Assembly (NCBI GenBank): GCA_029721435.1
Contig: CM056574.1
Location: 4,353,001-4,417,000, forward strand
Direction: 5' to 3'
DNA: 64,000 nt
Source: Gymnothorax reevesii
Lineage: Eukaryota; Chordata; Actinopteri; Anguilliformes; Muraenidae
Positions 22,420 through 33,280 of the stretch are shown one piece after another. Each line of letters opens with the position of its first letter. The stretch's first letter is position 1. The notes below the pieces were generated by a model. The model did not search any database and had not been told where the DNA came from. It saw only the letters and a program-made list of their open reading frames with translations. The translations under genes and the position numbers were made by a program.

Positions 22420-23090
22420 TGGGCATCAAGAAGACCCTTCAACATGTCAGGAATCATTTCTTCTGGCCTTCCATAAGGTCTGATGCATAGGAGTACAGCA
22501 AATTCTGTCAAATGGTTGGGAAGCCAAACCAGAATATTCCAAAGGCTCAACTTAAGCCCATTTCTGCTTTTGAAGAACCTTTCAGTCGAATCAGCATTGA
22601 CTGTGTGGGACCATTACCAAAGACTAGATCTGGTTGTGAGTACCTACTGACGATCATGTACGCTTCCACTCGGTTACCTGAGGCAATTCCACTTCGTAAT
22701 ATCTAGGCGAAGACTATCATCAAGGCTCTCACCAAGTTTTTCTGCTTTGTTGGTCTTCCTAAGTCTATTCAGTCTGATCAAGGGTCAAATTTCATGTCTG
22801 TCATATTTCAACAAGTTATGCATGAGCTTGGTATTAAAGAATACAGGTCATCAGCTCACCATCCTGAGAGTCGAGGTGCCTTGGAGACGTCCCATCAAAC
22901 CCTGAAGAACATAATAAGGACCTACTGCCTCGACACAGAGAAAGACTGGGATGAAGGTGTCCATCTTCTACTATTTGCTGCCCATGAAGCAGTTCAGGAG
23001 TCTCTTGGGATCAGTCCTTTTGAGCTTGTTTTTGGGCATACAGTCCGTGAACCTCTGAAGCTTCTGAAGGAAAAGTCTTTTCTATTTTTC
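22420..23090 (+). pseudogene. pol: Gypsy integrase remnant of the second element
   Basis: The HHCC zinc-binding motif is recognisable from about 22420 (GHLGIKKTLQHV). The core follows with D in IDCVGPLPKTRSG, a stop near 22705, QSDQGSNF with the second aspartate, and HHPESRGALE, where the catalytic glutamate is kept (GALETSH in place of GALERFH). It ends ISPFELVFGHTVREPL. It lacks protease, reverse transcriptase and RNase H. Confidence 0.8.
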
Positions 23091-23256
23091 TATTATTTTC
23101 TATTTCGATTGTGAAAATTGCACTGGTTGTTAGGTATATGATTGTTATAATGATCAATGATACTTTTGTGTTAAGCTCAAGATTATACTGATTATAAAGC
23201 TGTGTTAATTTTAACAAAAGAAAGCTTTTTTCTTTTCTTGAAGAGGGGAGGTTTTA

Positions 23257-23705
23257 TGTATGAGTATTTTATGAAAAGCAGTGTATATCATTTGTAAATG
23301 GAGATTTGCTACATGCTGTTTCTGCTACCTGGCTGATCAGCTATTTTATCCTCTGGTGGTGTGTCTGAAACAAAATATGATCTGATGCAATGCCACTTCT
23401 TTGTGATGAAATAGACTAGTGCTTTCTAGAAGTTTCTGGCTTCTTCTTGCCTGGAGGGGGCGGGATCACCCAAGAATCCTGTAGATCTTAAAAAAATGTT
23501 GCAAGTCTGTATAAATGCTGTGATTTTGGTCACCAGTGGCTGAGTTTTTGTTTTGGCAACAGAGTTACATAGTGTCATTAGAGTGTTATTTTGAGATTAA
23601 ACAGTGGATTACTTGTAGAGGTTGTTTTTTTTTTAATCAGTGAAGAAAACATTTGTTTAAGTTGTCATTGCTGGTTTTCTTTGTTGTGATTTTCAAGTCA
23701 TAACA
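23257..23705 (+). repeat. Right LTR of the second Gypsy
   Basis: About 449 bp, starting around TGTATGAG just after the polypurine tract and ending CATAACA. The last 350 bases pair with the left LTR. Confidence 0.75.
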
Positions 23706-23739
23706 GCGCAGATCTAAGGTGTTCCTGCCCGGTCTGTTT

Positions 23740-24900
23740 TAACAGTCCCCTAAGGCAGTGATTTTCAATCCCTGTGCCGTGGCAGAGATCGTCAGGTGTG
23801 CCCGTGTGAAATTGACTAAGTAATTTTAACACCCATCCTTGCCAGCGGGTGGATCACCCTTTACTTTGATTACAGCATTTAATCTTTCATGCATAGTTTT
23901 CACATTTATTTCCTCACTCACTGAACCGTCCCATATGGTTTGAAGATAATTCCAAAGGGATTCTTTCTATGTTACAACAGATTCTCTCAATCTGATTAAG
24001 ACCTGGACTTTGAGCAGGCCAAGTCATAACTTTTATGCCGCCACGTTATTTTTTTCGGGCTGAGATATTTCTGAGTGGTGCAAGAATTGTGTTTAGAGCC
24101 ATTGAAATGTTGAAAATAATATCCCTGACCAATCAGTCTCATTCCAGATACTACTGCGTGCCTCACAAAGACGCTGGGCTACTTCTTTTAACCCACGATT
24201 CAGTCGATTTTTATGAGATCACTGGCTCCTTTCAAACAGACTGTTTTAATGAAGGGATTAAAACAGACATTTTCATTTTCCAACTCTACAGTGCATAACT
24301 GTTCTGCAGTTGGGAGAAAAAAATTCAAATTATGACTCATCTATCCAAAGCACTTGCTCCCAGTCCATTAGTGTCCAATCCTTGAATTTCTTGGCAAATT
24401 AGATTTTTTTTCCCCCCATGTTGCCAGCTCTTAGCAGCAACAGAACCAATCAGCCCATTTTCACAGGCGTCTAGAAATGGTAGATCTTGATACTTTCATC
24501 GCTTCACTTCTGGTGCTGTTGATATCGAGTTGTCTTACTGTCAACCACTGATTTTTTTTTGTCACACATAATGTCAGAAGCACTTAACTTCTATTTTGCA
24601 CCTCTGTTGCCTGTAGTTTTTGCGAACGGATCTCTTTGAAATGCCTGATGATGTTTCTTACAGTGCCAAGGCAGCATTTTGGGTCTTCAGCATCATGTAA
24701 GGCCTCAATGCTGCTACAATCCCAGAGAGCTCATTCTGTCGTGCCATCGTCTTTAACACTGTGACAGCGCTCAAAATTTATCTCACCTAATATACTGGAA
24801 CAACTAACCATCAGAGGTCATTTTGCAGAATAATGTTGCATCAAACCAGTTGAAACTATTTTTTTAAGCATCACGAACCATGGAATGAGACTTCAAATGG
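23740..24900 (-). mobile_element. Degenerate Tc1-like transposon
   Basis: Read in several minus-strand frames, the region gives an N-terminal piece near 24600-24760, then KFKDWTLMDWEQVLWIDES (24310-24390), the block around the first catalytic aspartate of a Tc1 transposase, and finally TWPAQSPGLNQIE (23960-24030), the block with the catalytic glutamate. Stops and shifts are frequent. Sequence at 23757-23815 ('cagtgattttcaatccctgt') looks like a separate hAT-type terminus. Confidence 0.6.
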
Positions 24901-25129
24901 GCGTTAAGGCTATAAAACATCCAAAAAATAAAATCTGCTACACATTTCAACTGTTATAAAAATGTATGTTTTCAATGTGTTTGTTCATTATCAATATTTT
25001 TCCCACAAGGTTTTTTTTTTTTGCTCTCATTGCCAACACTAATATTTTTCAATGCTTTTTCACCAAAAAAATATGGAGACGTAATTTATTAAGACCCGTT
25101 TTAGATGAAAGTGGTGGTGCATAATAGAT

Positions 25130-25800
25130 AAAGTTTATTTCAGGCTCATAGCCCACAATTTACAGCATCAGAGTAATGAGATCACATAAATATATTTTAA
25201 AAAATAAAAATAAAACCCAGCAGATTAAACAATCACACTAAATAATCTACTAAGTCATACAGATAGAATGGAACACCAGCGCCTCCACAGACTAGATTTA
25301 AACATCCCCACACGAACAATATCAGTTACAAGGGTGCTGCAAGTAAATAAAATTCTTCGTTTGAAATTCAGGACACCCTTCCTCTGAAGTTCACTAAAAC
25401 TGAACACTGAGTGAGAGACAAACATGGCATTGGCACTACTCCATCTAGGGAAATATAGCATAAAATTTTTATTATTAATGGTAATAAAAAACAATAAGTG
25501 TTTTCATGCAGGAGTGTTTAAAATCACACCAAAGATAGACGCAATGCATACTGGCACAAAAAGTGCTAAATAACAATTGACATCAAATGAACAAGCACCA
25601 AAATTTCTCAATAAGAAACTGATTCTGACATTTAAGGACCTTAGTTGTCTTTCAATATCATCAGTATCAGACTTTTCATTCATTGTAAACATGCCAAGGT
25701 ATTTACATCTGGTTACAAAAGCCAAGCAGGTACCATTCAAACAGATTTTTGGGGTATTTAAAAGTATTTTCCCTTTGGGAAGAACAGACATGCATACCGT
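25130..25800 (-). pseudogene. LINE 3' end (C-terminal region of a reverse transcriptase protein)
   Basis: Two minus-strand frames (25504-25791, 25255-25494) separated by one stop read TRCKYLGMFTMNEKSDTDDI and ERQLRSLNVRISFLLRNFG, then PRWSSANAMFVSH. The KYLG-then-C-terminal-helix pattern with PRWSSA is typical of the end of several fish LINE ORF2 proteins. The clade is uncertain. Sequence to 25130 is probably its 3' untranslated tail. Confidence 0.65.
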
Positions 25801-26029
25801 TTAGACTTTATTATATACAATATATATATTTTAAAAAGTTTTTGCATCACTGCATCCTACTGAACTGCATTGTTCAGCTTTTGTCAGCAACAGAAAATCC
25901 ATCTGAAAGGATTCTATTGAGTGATCAATTTTTTGTCGGATTCTACCAACCCACTTCAGCAGTGTATGCCGCTGCTTTTAACAGCGTTTCCTTCTGTCAG
26001 AGCTTCTAAAGCTGCATTCACACCGGACG

Positions 26030-26090
26030 CGAAACAAATTTTTCGCACGACAGATTACATTCAAAGTCAATGCCAAGACGCTTCACCCTG
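26030..26090. repeat. Possible DNA-transposon terminus
   Basis: The stretch 'gctgcattcacaccggacgc' followed by 'gaaacaaatttttcgc' resembles the ends of short fish DNA transposons. No partner end was found. Confidence 0.3.
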
Positions 26091-26209
26091 CTGATATTTG
26101 CACGGTTTACGACGTGAGAGCAGCCATTCAAATTAACCTTACCACAAAAATACACCAGAAATATCTCAACAACTCGAATTTGATTGCTTGATTCTTTTCA
26201 TTTTAATCA

Positions 26210-26810
26210 AAAAAGAACGGAAACCAAATTTAAAATTGCTGCCACGACGGTGATACTGAAAATCCCACCGTCTCCATTTTCAAAAGGGACCTTCCACATC
26301 CCACCGACAAAACGAACAGCAAATATCAATTTTACCCTTTAAGCGCTAAATAACATTTCAAGGGATTAAAAATGTTACCACATGATAGGTTTTCAATAGC
26401 ATCTGATTTTGATATTTTGCATCAGCGCTGAAAGGGTTATCATTGGTTTCCTCTGAAATCAGCAGGAACAAAATTCATGCTCGCTGCCATGGTGGCCATA
26501 TTGAAAATCGCAGCACGTCCATTTTCAAAAGGAACCTTCTACCGGCCACTAGCACAGACAGCAAATATGAAATTGATGAAGTTCAAATTGAAGATGGCTG
26601 CTATGGTAGTCATATTGAAAATGGGAGTGCACCCATTCTTAAAGTTAAGCTTCCTCTATCCATTATCAAGATACACGGCGAATGTTAACTTGATCGGATC
26701 ATTTTTTTTCCTTGACATCAATGGAAACCAAATTCAAGATGGCTGCTGTGGCAGCCGTATTGAAAATCACAGGGAAGGTGACAGTGCAAATGACACACCA
26801 GCTCTCGGTG
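26210..26810 (+). repeat. Degenerate tandem repeat, four units
   Basis: Units built on 'caaattcaagatggctgct' and 'catattgaaaat' recur near 26228, 26474, 26590 and 26731. Spacing is 115-140 bases apart from the first gap, which is lengthened by a hairpin MITE at 26332-26439. Confidence 0.65.
26332..26439. mobile_element. Small hairpin MITE, copy 1
   Basis: Ends TTACCCTTTAAGCGC and GCGCTGAAAGGGTTA are inverted. The interior shares CCACATGATAGGTTTTC with the inverted copy at 34099-34300. It is shorter than that copy. Confidence 0.6.
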
Positions 26811-27699
26811 GCTGAGACCTGCCCGTAGCATGCCAATGGCTCTTTTTCTGTGTCACAAGCCGTTCCATTCTCTTGATGCAGTAGCTTTTTTGTTTTTTTT
26901 TTTTTTTTTTTTGTTGGGTATTGACCGCACCCAAAAGAACAAGTCAAGTGTCACTGAACACATCACAAACAGCTGAATGTTTGTTATAACTGAAGTGCTT
27001 GGCGCGTTCACATGGCGCAGGTCAGGATTACAATACCACACTCGTGCCTCATTGGAAAAGCAATAAAAATCGATTCTTCAATTTCCCACAAATAGAGTAC
27101 ATACCTCACCGTTGTGTTTTTAATGGTGCTAAGTAAGTGCTAAGTGATAAGTGGTGCTAAGTGCTAATGGTGCTAAGTGCCATGTTCTCGCCAATGTCAT
27201 CACACACTATAAAGAAAGACTCAGAGCTGCTATCTCAGTCAAGTTAGGCTTCTCACGATAAGAGTAAAGAAATTCCAATACCTGCACACATTTTTGAGAA
27301 AATACTTCATTATTTTTCTGTTGAAATTTTGGATACAAAGAGGATGAACAAAGGCACTAATTCATAACAGTGGGTGTCAGTATTAGTGGAGGGCACTGCA
27401 GTAAAACAGGACTCAGGGGTATGCTGAATTACCATTGGACGTCCTACATGAGCACTGCTATTGCATCATCATTTGTGGTAGATTGAGACTTTTTTTTTTT
27501 TTTTGAAGAATCCAATTAACAACAAAACTGAACTTTTCTGACCTTCATTGAACGCCGGATTGAGATGTAAGTAACAGGAATTGCAACAGCTGAACCAAAA
27601 GTTGGCCACCCAGCTGTATGCCTGATCCTGTGAATATTTAAAGCATCTTTTTTGTGAAAATCTCTTCCCAAAATTGAGACGTTCATAGATCTTCCCCGC
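26811..27699. other. Unassigned DNA with a short minisatellite
   Basis: Contains a T run at 26889-26911 and a minisatellite at 27126-27180 built from 'gtgctaagt'. No gene was recognised. Confidence 0.45.
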
Positions 27700-28290
27700 T
27701 GTATGAATTCTTCAGAGACTCCTTAAATCAGCTGGTGCTGGGCTGCACCACTCGCACCGAGTACATCTGAAGGGTTCTTCACCTGAACGGATTCTTCGGT
27801 GCAGACTAAGTATAATGTCCAGAAAAGTACTTCTGGCACAGACTACATTAGAAAGGCTTCACACCCGAATGAGTTTTTGGTGCAAGCTTAATTCATTTTT
27901 CAGAAAAACACTTCGCACACGGAGTACATTTGTACGGTTTTTCACCAGAATGAACTCTTTGATACAGAGTTGAATTACAATTTTCTGACAAACACTTTCT
28001 GCACTCAATACATTTGTAAGACTTTTCACCTGAATGAATGCACCTCTGGGTATCAAGAGCATTTTTTTCATTCAAAGGACTTTGCACAACAAGGACATTA
28101 GTAGGCTTTTCACGTGTGAATCCTCTGTTGTATGAATACATTACATTTTTGAGAAGAGCACTTCCCACATTGGCTCGATTTACGACCCTATTCGATACTT
28201 GTATGCACAATCTGAACGCACACTAGGAAAAATTGGCATGAAAAGGACTTCCAAGAGTGAGAGCATTTGTAGGCTTTTCAACTTTTTTTA
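27700..28290 (-). pseudogene. C2H2 zinc-finger pseudogene
   Basis: In alternating minus-strand frames the segment shows finger pieces such as IHSGEKSYKCIECRKCLSEN and VHSGEKPYKCTPCAKCFSEK, with the TGEKPY-type linker in the form SGEKPYKC. Finger spacing is recognisable but stops and frameshifts break it. Its linkers and the residues after the first cysteine pair differ from those of the intact gene at 30533-33235, so it is more likely a related paralogue than that gene's lost 3' end. A LINE lies between the two. Confidence 0.75.
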
Positions 28291-28319
28291 AATTTGCCTT
28301 ATTCTCTTATTGTAACGGA

Positions 28320-30532
28320 CCCCTTTCCTGGGGTCTATAGTTACACCCTAAGCAGTGTTGGCATTGTACCCAAGGGCTCTTTTCAAGATGGTTACCGTTC
28401 CTTTGATTGTGGATATTAGGTTACTTGGACAACCAGGGATGGCCTCCATGTATTTCTTCAGGTTTCTCTTCATAAGCCCCGTTGCACCTACCACCACTGG
28501 TATATTAATTTCTTTCAATGACCAGGTTGTTCTTAGGTCATTTTTTAAATCTTGGCTTTTTATCATCTTTTCTCTTTCTGCTCTATTAAGTCCATAATCA
28601 TTGGGGACAGTGACATCTATAATTTTAGCACTTTTCCCCTGCCTATTCCAGATGACAATGCCTGGTTTTATCGCACCTCCCTCTATGAACCTTCCAGTTG
28701 GGATCACTTTGTCGTAGAAGATCGTTACTTTCCCGTTAGAGACCACTGGTGCTGGTTCATGGTACCATATTTTTTCCTTTACTTGCACTTCCATCTCTTT
28801 GCATATTTTCCAGTGCAGGTATTTGCAGATTTTATTGTGGCGGGAGGTATAATATCAATCTGCCAGGAGGGTTTAGCAGCCTGAGACTAAGTGGTTTACA
28901 CTTACAACTGTTGTACGGCAGAATCTACATAGATCTTTCTGTGAAATTCCTGCCATCTTCTTGAATCCATTTGTGAAAAGTCCCTGATCTTGGGCACCAA
29001 CTATAATTCTCTCTCCATCGAATCCCAGCTCTGCGTTCTTCAGTCACCGTATTGATCCTTCTTTGTCGATGTAATCCTTTTCCAATTCTTCTTGGAATCG
29101 TACAGCCCGACGGAGCTGCTTCCATCTGTCCTTTCTGAGACTGTTCCCTTTTTTCCTGAAATTTTGCCCAGGTTTTTCTTGCTAGCTTTGTTGCCTGTGT
29201 CAGTTTGTTACCTTCTCCGTCTTCTCAGATGTCTCCACCAAAGTTTTCAGCCAGTTTTATGATCGAAGTCTGCTGGGGTAGGATCTCCGCATGATGTTGT
29301 GCTGCCATTTTCATTATGTCCTCATCAGTGCTTTTCAGGTACTGTCCCATACTGACAACTGTTGCTCTGTAGGCCTGGTTAATCTCTGTAAGGCCTTGTC
29401 TGCCTCCTCTGTGAGGGAGATTAATTCGATCCACACACTGGTTTCTCCAAGTGACTGTGTAAGGTGAGTGTCTTCCTGGTCTTAATATCAGGCTTATCCA
29501 GCTCACCTTGAGGCCAGTCTATTATGCCAAAACCATTAGTCACCACGGGGATTGCAAATTGATTTATGGCAGTGATCTTGTTTTTTGGTGTCATTTCTGA
29601 TTTGCAAATATTTTTTAGGCGATTTAAGTTTCTTTCTTGACTCTTCCTCTCATTTTCTGATACTCTATTGTTGCATTTTCTTCTATTCTCAAATATTTGC
29701 ATGTAGAGTCCTCGGCCAGATCTTCAATACAACTCTCCTCCCCTACTAGGATATTTTCTGCCACTACCTTCTTATCTTTCCTGATTGTACATTTAGAGCA
29801 CTTTTCCAGACCAAATTCCGTACTAATGTCCTAGGAGAACTTATAAACTGCTCCAACAAGCTGGTTAACTTTTTGCTCCGACTCTGCATAGAGCTTCACG
29901 TCATCCATGAATAGTAGATGGTTCACTCTTTTATGGCCTTTTCTGCTTCTACCACTGCTTAGGTCGTACCCGATGTCATAGCTCTTCAGCAGCTTGCTGA
30001 GAGGGTCCATGGTGAGGCAGAATAAGAGCGATGACAGGCTGTCTCCTTGGAAGATTCCTCTCTGAACTTGGGCATTTGGGATTATTGTGTGTCCCTCTGA
30101 GTATTTTAGGTTGATGGTGGTTTTCTACTTGGTCATTTGGGTCCCAAGGAAGGATCTCATCTCTTTATTGACGTTGTATAGTTCCAGGCATCTCAGTATC
30201 CAGGAATGCAGCTCACTGTCAAATGCCTTTTTATAATCAATCCATGCCATACTAAGGTTTCTCTGCCTTCTTTTACAGTCGTCAAGAATAGCCTTATTGA
30301 TCAAAAGTTGGTCCTTAGTTCCGAGCCTTTTTCTTATGCCTCCCTTTTGTTCATTTTCCAGGTAGTTTCCCTCATGAAGATGTTTGTAGATTGCATCAGC
30401 TATGATTCCTGTCAGCCACTTGTATGTTGTTGTCAGGAAGCAAATTGGTCTATATTTATTAAGCAGCTGCGTATCATTACTCTTTGAGATTAGTGTTACC
30501 AGTGGTAGGCCATTCTGGGGATTCTTCTCCTT
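28320..30532 (-). mobile_element. R4/Dong-type LINE with restriction-like endonuclease, 5' truncated
   Basis: Minus-strand frames, shifted in places, give a reverse transcriptase with [31 protein letters not shown] and a LLFMDD catalytic box (normally YxDD). After it comes the restriction-like endonuclease domain: CRFCRTT, HLVSGC, RHNKICKYLHW, then KPGIVIWN and KIIDVTVPND with a lysine-rich EREK helix. The readable C-terminal part is the 148-aa frame 28348-28794. This domain order and the RHN and PD...D motifs are those of the R2/R4/Dong group, of which fish Rex6 is a member. It begins exactly at the end of the zinc-finger frame, in the same orientation. Confidence 0.78.
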
Positions 30533-33235
30533 TCAGTATTTTTCACCTGTATGAATTCTCTGGTGGGAAATTAAATGGATTTTCTGAGGAAAACTCTTCT
30601 CACACTGATCACATTTGTAGGGCTTTTCACCCGTATGAATTCTCTGGTGGGAAATTAATTGGATTTTCTGAGAAAAGCTCTTTTCACACTGATCACATTT
30701 GTGAGGCTTTTCACCTGTGTGAATTCTCTGGTGGGAATTTAAATTGCTTTTCTGAGAAAAACTCTTCTCACACTGATCACATTTGTAGGGCTTTTCACCT
30801 GTATGAATTCTCTGATGGGAATTTAATTCATATTTCTTAGAAAAACTCTTCTCACACTGATCACATTTGTAGGGCTTTTCACCTGTATGAATTCTCTGGT
30901 GGGAATTTAAAATAGTTTTCTGAGAAAAACTCCTCTCACACTGATCACATTTATAGGGCTTTTCACCTGTATGAATTCTCTGGTGAGAAACTAAATGGAT
31001 TTTCTGAGAAAAGCTCTTTTCACACTGATCACATTTGTAGGGCTTTTCACCTGTATGAATTCTCTGATGGGAATTTAATTTAGATTTCTTAGAAAAACTC
31101 TTCTCACACTGATCGCATTTGTAGGGCTTTTCACCGGTATGAATTCTCTGATGGGAATTTAATTTAGATTTCTTATAAAAACTCTTCTCACACTGATCAC
31201 ATTTGTAGAGCTTTTCACGCGTATGAATTGTCTGGTGGGAATTTAAACTGCTTTTTTGAGAAAAACACTTCTCACACTGATCACATTTGTAGGGCTTTTC
31301 ACCTGTATGAATTCTCTGATGGGAATTTAATTTAGATTTACATGAAAAACTCTTCTCACACTGATCACATTTGTAGAGCTTTTCACTTGTATGAATTCTC
31401 TGATGGGAATTTAATCTAGATTTCCATGAAAAACTCTTCTCACACCGATCACATTTGTAGAGCTTTTCACCCACATGAATTGTCTGGTGGAAATTTAAAT
31501 TGCTTTTCTGATAAAAACTCTTCTCACACTGATCACATTTGTAGAGCTTTTCACCTGTATGAATTCTCTGGTGGGAATTTAAAAGGAATTTCTGAGAAAA
31601 ACTCTTCTCGCACTGGTCACATTTATAGGGCTTTTCACCTGTATGAATTCTCTGGTGGGAATTTAATTTAAATTTCCGTGAAAAACGCTTTTCACACTGA
31701 TCACATTTGTAGGGCTTTTCACCCGTATGAATTCTTTGGTGGGATTTTAATTCACACTTAAATGAAAAGCTCTTCTCGCACTGATCACATTTATAGGGCT
31801 TTTCACCAGTATGAATTCTCTGGTGGGAATTTAAAAGGCATTTCTGAGAAAAACTCTTCTCACACTGATCACATTTGTAGAGCTTTTCACCCATATGAAT
31901 TGTCCGGTGGGAATTTAAATTGCTTTTTTGAGAAAAACTTTTCTCACACTGATCACATGTGTAGGGCTTTTCACCTGTATGAATTCTCTGATGGTATTTT
32001 AAATAATATTTCCATGAAAAACTCTTCTCACACTGATCACATTTGTAGAGCTTTTTGCCTGTATGAATTCTCTGGTGGGAATTTAAATAGTATTTCAGAG
32101 AGAAACTCTTGTCACACTGATCACATTTGTAGAGCTTTTTGCCTGTATGAATTCTCTGGTGGGAATTTAAATTAGATTTTTTAACAAAACTCTTCTCACA
32201 CTGATCACATTTGTAGGGCTTTTCACCTGTATGAATTGTCTGGTGGGTATTTAAATGGATTTTCTGAGAAAAGCTCTTCTCACACTGACCACATTTGTAG
32301 GGCTTTTCACCTGTATGAATTCTCTGATGGGACTTTAAATTAGATTTTTTAACAAAACTCTTTTCACACTGATCACATTTGTAGGGCTTTTCACCTGTAT
32401 GAATTCTCTGGTGGGATTTTAAAACACATTTCCATGAAAAGCTCTTCTCACACTGATCACATTTATAGGGCTTTTCACCTGTATGAATTCTCTGGTGGGA
32501 ATTTAATTGAGATTTCCATGAAAAGCTCTTCTCACACTGATCACATTTGTAGGGCTCTTCATCTGCATGTATTCTTGATAGGTCATTTAAATGAGATGTA
32601 TGCATAAAACACTTCTGCTGAGAGCAGGGCTGGTATAGTCCCATTATATCTATTCCCACACAATGGATTAATTCTGAATTTTTGTCGTTTGTGTTGGGCT
32701 CTCCTGCACACTGCCATGGTTCTCTCTGGCCTTTCCCATCAACATCGGCTTCATTAAGCTCAGTATTCATGAGATCACTCACTGTACCTTCACTGGATTC
32801 AAACTTCACTTCATCACATTTAATATCAACACGCATAACGTCTTGCAAGATATTAACGTGTTCAACCTTAAAATAGTCTCCATAATCTGTCTCAGTTTTG
32901 ATCTGGTCAGGATGCAGATAGGTTTCATAGGCCAGTTCTGTTAAGTCTTGGCTCACGGTCTTTAGATCCCCAGTGTTGCTGGGGCTCAGATCAGCTTCTG
33001 TTTTTATCAGTGATGCTTGTGTGTGATGTAAATCACTGACCCTGCTGTTTGCAGTAACACACTCTGGCTCCAGTGAGTCTAGTCCTGGTGCAGTGCATTT
33101 TGTCTCTGACTCTGCCATGTGGACAGACTCCAGTCCATGTAGGTCCTCTTCTTTCTCTCTGATCCTGTGCAGCGCGGGGAGCTCTGGTAGGGTCGTCTCA
33201 GTGTCCTGTCTCAGACGCACTCCTGCCTGCATCAT
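30533..33235 (-). CDS. Multi-C2H2 zinc-finger protein, 24 fingers
   Basis: The 900-aa frame starts at 33235 and ends at 30533. Residues 1-227 are acidic and unstructured, with no KRAB, BTB or SCAN domain; they carry four PsiKxE sumoylation-type motifs (IKTE twice, FKVE, VKFE). Residues 228-899 are 24 back-to-back fingers of 28 residues, each CDQCEKSF...L..HQRIHTGEK-like. The family binds DNA in the nucleus and usually represses transcription. Contact positions -1, 2 and 3 vary between fingers while position 1 (K) and 6 (S) are almost constant. A splice acceptor 33 bases upstream shows that the ATG is in the first coding part of a larger last exon. The frame stops one residue after the last linker, where LINE sequence starts, so the gene may be truncated. 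Neither a full-length relative nor a name is recognised. Confidence 0.93.
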   Translation of the reverse strand: MMQAGVRLRQDTETTLPELPALHRIREKEEDLHGLESVHMAESETKCTAPGLDSLEPECVTANSRVSDLHHTQASLIKTEADLSPSNTGDLKTVSQDLTELAYETYLHPDQIKTETDYGDYFKVEHVNILQDVMRVDIKCDEVKFESSEGTVSDLMNTELNEADVDGKGQREPWQCAGEPNTNDKNSELIHCVGIDIMGLYQPCSQQKCFMHTSHLNDLSRIHADEEPYKCDQCEKSFSWKSQLNSHQRIHTGEKPYKCDQCEKSFSWKCVLKSHQRIHTGEKPYKCDQCEKSFVKKSNLKSHQRIHTGEKPYKCGQCEKSFSQKIHLNTHQTIHTGEKPYKCDQCEKSFVKKSNLNSHQRIHTGKKLYKCDQCDKSFSLKYYLNSHQRIHTGKKLYKCDQCEKSFSWKYYLKYHQRIHTGEKPYTCDQCEKSFSQKSNLNSHRTIHMGEKLYKCDQCEKSFSQKCLLNSHQRIHTGEKPYKCDQCEKSFSFKCELKSHQRIHTGEKPYKCDQCEKRFSRKFKLNSHQRIHTGEKPYKCDQCEKSFSQKFLLNSHQRIHTGEKLYKCDQCEKSFYQKSNLNFHQTIHVGEKLYKCDRCEKSFSWKSRLNSHQRIHTSEKLYKCDQCEKSFSCKSKLNSHQRIHTGEKPYKCDQCEKCFSQKSSLNSHQTIHTREKLYKCDQCEKSFYKKSKLNSHQRIHTGEKPYKCDQCEKSFSKKSKLNSHQRIHTGEKPYKCDQCEKSFSQKIHLVSHQRIHTGEKPYKCDQCERSFSQKTILNSHQRIHTGEKPYKCDQCEKSFSKKYELNSHQRIHTGEKPYKCDQCEKSFSQKSNLNSHQRIHTGEKPHKCDQCEKSFSQKIQLISHQRIHTGEKPYKCDQCEKSFPQKIHLISHQRIHTGEKY

Positions 33236-33261
33236 TCAGCTGATCTGATGTGTTCAGAAGT

Positions 33262-33280
33262 GCAGCTCCTGTAGGGAAAT
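33262..33280 (-). promoter_or_regulatory. Splice acceptor of the zinc-finger coding exon
   Basis: On the minus strand the sequence 'ccatttccctacag' precedes GAGCTGCACTTCTGA, giving an AG at 33269-33270 and an exon that starts at 33268. The ATG of the zinc-finger frame follows 33 bases into the exon; in-frame stops lie in the short stretch between. Upstream 5' untranslated exons were not identified. Confidence 0.65.

Larger units (their letters stand above)
20059..23705 (+). mobile_element. Second Gmr1-related Gypsy element, degenerate
   Basis: Both LTRs are present: a left one truncated at its start (20059-20411) and a right one (23257-23705). A primer-binding site follows the left LTR (20415-20432). 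Remnants of gag (20523-21030) and of the integrase (22420-23090) remain. The middle is replaced by a Tc1 element (21060-22065) and a LINE piece (22066-22415). The polypurine tract GAAGAGGGGAGG (23240-23251) precedes the right LTR. Orientation is opposite to the first Gypsy. The integrase has the same GPLPKTRSG and ASTRLPEAIPL blocks as the first, so both belong to the same lineage. Confidence 0.82.

Noticed and set aside
30536..32555. Regular 84-bp repeats that could suggest a CRISPR array or satellite
   Set aside because: They are the codons of the zinc fingers (28 residues x 3) on the minus strand; plus-strand frames there are shadows.
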